DNA of 64,000 bases from Emydura subglobosa (Eukaryota > Chordata > Testudines > Chelidae), in assembly GCA_007922225.1 (NCBI GenBank), contig ML680086.1, forward strand, positions 4,270,259 to 4,334,258. The letters run 5' to 3'. The position numbers and the translations under genes are program-made. Of this stretch, positions 59,660 through 64,000 are shown one piece after another. Numbering within the stretch: the stretch's first letter is position 1; each line of letters opens with the position of its first letter. Under the pieces are notes generated by a model. That model made no database searches. It was given only the letters and a program-made list of their open reading frames with translations, and was not told the origin of the DNA.

Positions 59660-60145
59660 ACTTTTCATAAATTTTAAGGCCAGAAGGGACAATTCTGAAA
59701 ATCTAGCCTGACCTCCTGCATAGCACAGACCAGAGAATTTCACTCAGTGATTCCTGTGTCCATCCCCATGGCCTGTGGTTGAAGTAGACCATCTCATCTA
59801 GAAAGACATCCAATCTGGATTTAAAGATTGCAGGAGACAAAGAATCCATCAGATCCTTGGTAAGTTGTTTCAATGGACAACTCTCACTGTTTAAAAATGT
59901 ACGCCTTATTTCTAGCCTCAATTTGTCTAGTGTCAGCACTTTAGCAATCTTACAGTGTTCTGGAATTATCCTGCTTCTTTCCGAATACAAAACATGAATT
60001 TTTGCACGTGTCTGCCTTTTCTGCATCATTAACAATTTTACCATCTTCATCTACTAATGGGCCTATATCATTGCTAGGATTTCTTTTGTTCCTAATATAC
60101 TTAAAAAAGTCCCTTGCATTGTCTTTAACCTTTGACATGCATAGT
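59660..60145 (-). mobile_element. CR1/L3-like LINE fragment, minus strand
   Basis: Left part (TTTTAAGGCCAGAAGGGACA, CCTGACCTCCTGCATAGCAC) is a LINE 3' tail. Right part (60138-59950, ARDFFKYIRNKRNPSNDIGP) is the segment between endonuclease and RT. The RT itself is missing between them, so the copy is internally deleted or is two fragments. Confidence 0.65.
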
Positions 60146-61455
60146 TTTTTTTCCCCTTATGCCTTTAGCTTCCCTTATCAATTTTCTAAACTTCATAGCT
60201 TATAATTTATATTGCTTTCTGTTTACTTCCCCTCCCCTCCCCTCATATGTTGCGTCTTAATTTCTAATTGATACCTTCACTTTGCCATTGACCCAAGATT
60301 GGTTTTAGCCCAATTCTCCTCTTTTTTTATTGTGGAAACATGGCGTTTTGGTCATCTAAAAACTCATCTGAAAGAACTTCTAGTTTTCATTAACATTTTT
60401 CTTTAAATTCTTCCTCCTAATTGATTTCACTCAGCTCTAGGAAGTTAGCCCTTTTGATGATTGCTGGTTGAGGTGGTCCTTTGTTTGCCCAGATTAAATG
60501 CAGTCATGATTATTGGGCCCTAGGCAATCACCATACTGGACACATTAATGCCATGCCTTGTGGTTGGAATACCTCCCAATCTTCTTCTTTATTGCCATTT
60601 CTGTATTTGGGGTTGGCAACTTTTATAGCCTTCCTCCATAACTCATGATTGTACTCCAGGCTGTTGTGCAAATTCATCTCTGTAAGGTCTGCTGATATCC
60701 AGTTCATGTGCTGCATCTTTGATCTGCCCCTTGGTAGTCCTCCATCTATAATCATTGCACCAATATAGCTCTCAGGTCCCCACTGGACATGTTGATACCA
60801 ATGTAGCCTAGCCTCTGTCAGCACATAGTCAGTTGAGGCAATCCACATTAGGCCCCACTCCTACTCCCACTCAACATTCCCCTTTGTATACATCCCAGGA
60901 TTACAGTTGCTCTCTTAGCCACAGCCTTGCACTGGGAGCTCTTGATCAGTTGGTTACCACCATAATCCCTTTACACCCTTTCTGAGGCCCTACTTTAAAA
61001 ACGCAGCCCCCCATTTTATAAAGATTATCTACATTCTTCATTCCTAGATGTATTGTTTGATTCTGCAATTGGCTGTATTAAAATGCTTGTTATTCCAATG
61101 AGCCCAGTTTACATGCAATCCAGACCACTGGACCACTCTTTGTCCTAATTTATCATTCCACCATTCCGTGTCTCATCTACAATCTTTACCAGCATTTCTT
61201 TTAAATATTTTCTTCCAGATCAAAGATTTTAAAAAATTGAATAGCATCTATCAGCAAGTTTCTAATTAATTTAGTATTTGCTACTTTGATTTTGTACAGT
61301 GCTACTTTTTAAGAGTCAGAATAGTGTGCGGTACTAATGGCTTGCAGAAGTCTAATGGCTTGCAAAAGTCTAAATATATTATCCACAGTCTAAAAACATA
61401 ACACAGACATAAGATTGATCAGTAGTGCCTAGTACCCTTCCTGAACATCAGATGC
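60146..61455. other. Repeat-rich intergenic stretch
   Basis: 60848-60528 on the minus strand resembles the C-terminal tail of a LINE polyprotein (RLHWYQHVQWGPESYIG, GGLPRGRSK). 60850-61200 has further LINE-like tail sequence without a frame. No gene. Confidence 0.45.
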
Positions 61456-61460
61456 AGCTG

Positions 61461-61950
61461 TAACCCTTGTGCCAGTTGGAGTCAGCAGCAACTAGGGCCG
61501 GGTTCAACTCTAGGGGTTCCTTTCAACAATACAACACAAAACCAGCTTGAGCCCTGCCCAGTCACTTGGGAAATTATTGTCTCTCACAAACACAGAGTCT
61601 GAGTATAGAAAGAAGATCATTTAATAAAGGAGGGAAGTAACTCAGCATTAATTTGAGAAAATGGCACAAGCAGGATTCATAAACATGAGCAAAACCCCCA
61701 CCCCAGAGTTCATTGGACAGTGTCTTTGCCTCTCCTTTCTTTCCCCCCCACATCCCACTCACAGTAGTTATCCTTGGTCAGTGATGACCTAGAGTTCAGG
61801 GGTGCATCTGAGTGAATTCACCTCCCATTGTCGCTGGGGGGGAAGAAGGAACCTTACTTGCCCCACTGGCTTTCACTACCACACGGCTCTGGCAGCCACC
61901 CGCACCACCTGCTACTCTATTGGCCACCCTCTTACCTGAGATTTTTAAGT
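61461..61950. repeat. Possible LTR fragment
   Basis: Starts TGTAACCCTTGTGCCAGTTG, a sequence I associate with a turtle LTR family. End, orientation and target duplication were not resolved. Confidence 0.3.
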
Positions 61951-61971
61951 GTTCTCATAGACCCTTCTATA

Positions 61972-62625
61972 TGTTTAGAATGTATTTGTAAAAGAACCAT
62001 AGAACTCCATCTTAGAAAAACATGGAGACTGCCTTGTACCTGGCAGCATGCCAAAGGTTGGCATCTTGCCAGCTGACTGAGATTTGCCCAGTGACTAAGT
62101 GGCGGGAAGCTCTGAGGAGACATGGTTGTTTACCCTGGGTGGATTTTTAAGGCAGGAAGGCCTTGTGATTGGTAGGTTTCAAACTCCGAGAGTCTATATA
62201 AGCCAGCGAGTCCAATGGCTTGGGGCTGCCCATTACAGTGGTAGCGTGGAAAGGTTATTTGTGCGGCATCAGACAAGGAAGAGAAGCAGATGAGAGACCA
62301 TCAGTCCAGAAAAAGACTTAATGAAGGCAACTTACTTGACAGAGGCTGGTTCCAGCGAAGTATCCAGGAGAGATCATAACCAACATTTCCTGGAGGGAAG
62401 GAAGAAAAACCGTAAAGTGTTACCAAAGACTGGGAAGTCCAAGGGTTGACTTTCAGAGGTAGTGGGACTGGAGTTCAACTCCCATTATCTCGACACCAGT
62501 GTTTTGTTTATTGGGTTTACTGGGATTTGTGGAGTATTTCCCTTATTCCATCTGTATTCATCCCTAAATAAATTTGTTACTTGTTTTGCCATATCTAGTG
62601 TCTGTGTTTAGTCAAATCACCCCTG
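61972..62625 (+). mobile_element. Endogenous retrovirus 5' LTR (approximate)
   Basis: A promoter-like block with GATTGG (62168), TATATAAG (62195-62202) and AATAAA (62567-62572), directly upstream of retroviral coding sequence. The 3' border is near CCCTGGTGATAGATACAGG, where a primer-binding site would start. The matching 3' LTR is beyond the window, so borders are not confirmed. Confidence 0.6.
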
Positions 62626-62661
62626 GTGATAGATACAGGTAATCAGGCGAACCAATAGCGC

Positions 62662-63081
62662 ATGGATTTTTGTTCAGGGAAAGCGGTTGAGAGCACCCCT
62701 CAACTAAATGAAATCAAAGACAGGGTGAGATCTGCTTTCAAGTTGCATAAAAAAGCTTTTCCGGGTCCAAAAGGAGAGTTACTTGGACCTAATAGGGAAC
62801 AGTTCAAACAAACTGCTGGATGGAAAAACAAGCCAGCTAAAGTGGCTGCTATAAAAGCAGGAAGAGAAGTGGAGGGAAGAGGGAAGGAGTTTCTACCTAA
62901 GAAGCTCTTTTCTCCCACATCCAAGAGGCCACTGAAAGGTTCCAAAGAGGAGCAAGAGAGCTCTGACAGCAAGAAGCTGCATGACATTGTGTGGAGAAGG
63001 CTTCTCAAATATGAAGTCCCAAAACAGACAAGTGAGTTGATAAGCAGGCTGACAAAACATGAAGGTGATAATCCACCATGA
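62662..63081 (+). pseudogene. ERV gag-like remnant
   Basis: A 139-residue open frame starting about 35 nt after the LTR, Lys-rich, with no recognisable matrix, capsid or zinc-knuckle motif. The protease follows immediately, so most of gag is absent or replaced. Function not recognised. Confidence 0.45.
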
Positions 63082-63139
63082 GATGGAGAACAACCCAATC
63101 TCCAGTGAAGGGGTCGAGCTTCCCCGTCGTCCTTCAATT

Positions 63140-64000
63140 TCATAGCTCCAGTGACCCAAGATACCTGGGGACGACCAGTTGTGGAAGCAACATTCAGAGG
63201 GAAGTTTGGAGCAGTAAGGCAAAAGCATCTGGTGGATCCTGGAGCAGCTGTATCTATCATCAGTACACAGAAAAAGCCAGAAGTAAAGGACATACCTATT
63301 AAGGTGTGGAGGGTCATGGAGGGCTTCAATGGCAAAACAGCTTGGTGCCCTTCACCATTCCCCTGCAATGTGATCTTGGTCTAGTCTCATGTAACTCTAA
63401 GGTGGGATTGCAGGAGCTAGATGGCACAGGAATTCTGGGAATGAATGTCCTGATGAAATTGGGAGTAGTGATAGACTTGCCGAATCAGGAAATACTGATA
63501 CAGGGAGAAGGACAAGAGCCATATGTGGTGGCTGCATTGCATACAGTGGCAGCAATAAAGGAACCAACAGAGATTTCCCTCCCACAATGGGAGCAAGAGA
63601 GAGCCAATATTATACGACACCTCCCTGCTTTTGCCAAAAATAAACTGCAATGTGGCAGAATTGAACAAATTACCAGGATTTTAGGTCCCAACCCTAAACT
63701 GATGAAACCATACAAGTACCTGCAGCAGACCATGGAGAGCCTGAAAGGGACGATGGATATGCTATTAGAGCAAAGGGTACTAAAAGAGGTACAGAGCCCG
63801 TGTAATTCTTCAATATGGCCTGTCAAAAAGGCAGACAGAGTAACATGGAGATTAACTGTGGACTACTGAGATCTTAATCGTGTGACATCCAGATTGGCTC
63901 CAGTAGTGGCCAAGTTTAAGGATGTGAGTCCACCATTGCGGTGGGAGCCCAATGGTTTTCAGTGCTGAACCTATCTAATGCCTTTTTCTCCATACCAGTA
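63140..64000 (+). pseudogene. ERV protease-RT remnant, runs off right edge
   Basis: The protease starts about 63150 with VDPGAAVSII, where retroviral proteases have a D-T/S-G-A active site, and GILGMNVLMKLG near its end. There is a frameshift around 63310-63390. RT starts in 63306-63869 (SPCNSSIWPVKKADR, WRLTVDY), then TGA, then DLNRVTS and WFSVLNLSNAFFSIP at the window end. The RT most resembles class III/spuma-like elements by eye. Defective. Confidence 0.75.

Noticed and set aside
60528..60848. Novel 106-codon host gene on the minus strand
   Set aside because: Its wording resembles the tail of LINE polyproteins and it has no gene context.
1..64000. CRISPR arrays, tRNA or rRNA genes, bacterial operons
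   Set aside because: No regularly spaced direct repeats, no cloverleaf or rRNA sequence seen; the window is vertebrate intronic and repeat DNA.

Overview
This is vertebrate nuclear DNA. Compact exons are separated by long AT-rich introns full of interspersed repeats. The mix of CR1 LINEs, a DIRS-type tyrosine-recombinase retrotransposon, PIF/Harbinger and hAT DNA transposons and endogenous retrovirus pieces points to a sauropsid, most likely a turtle. The organism is inferred from repeat content and was not tested.

The one host protein-coding gene I can support is RBM39 (CAPER-alpha/HCC1, a splicing factor and transcriptional coactivator), on the minus strand. Fourteen coding exons lie between 44089 (start codon) and 1421. 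They encode residues 1-463: an RS-rich N-terminus, RRM1, RRM2 and the start of the C-terminal U2AF-homology RRM. The last roughly 60 codons lie beyond the left edge. A CpG-island promoter with three TCGCGAGA cores (50119-50211) and a candidate non-coding exon 1 ending at 49732 lie upstream. In intron 2, 42621-42769 looks like a poison cassette exon: good splice sites, 149 nt, and an in-frame stop after 43 codons.

Region by region: 1-6261 holds the 3' exons with small old repeats. 6340-17963 is one intron, almost entirely filled by a DIRS-like element (about 6404-17737) that carries a second, younger DIRS-like element (8089-14160) inserted into its own pol region. Both are on the minus strand, and both keep inverted terminal repeats and an internal complementary region. 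17964-28929 carries the RRM and RS exons with a probable solo LTR and SINE-like repeats. 28930-42186 is a 13 kb intron with CR1s and MITEs. 44102-49200 holds a hAT MITE with a perfect 8-bp target duplication, CR1 pieces and a head-to-head hairpin repeat. 50449-59383 is a decayed Harbinger element split by a plus-strand CR1, itself split by a minus-strand CR1, which holds a MITE: four levels of nesting. 59400-64000 has LINE remnants, LTR-like sequence and the 5' part of a defective endogenous retrovirus that runs off the right edge.

No tRNA, rRNA, CRISPR or prokaryotic feature is present. I do not see a wholly new system. The best candidates for follow-up are the poison exon, the self-nested DIRS pair that took over a tiny intron, and the CGCG-box promoter.
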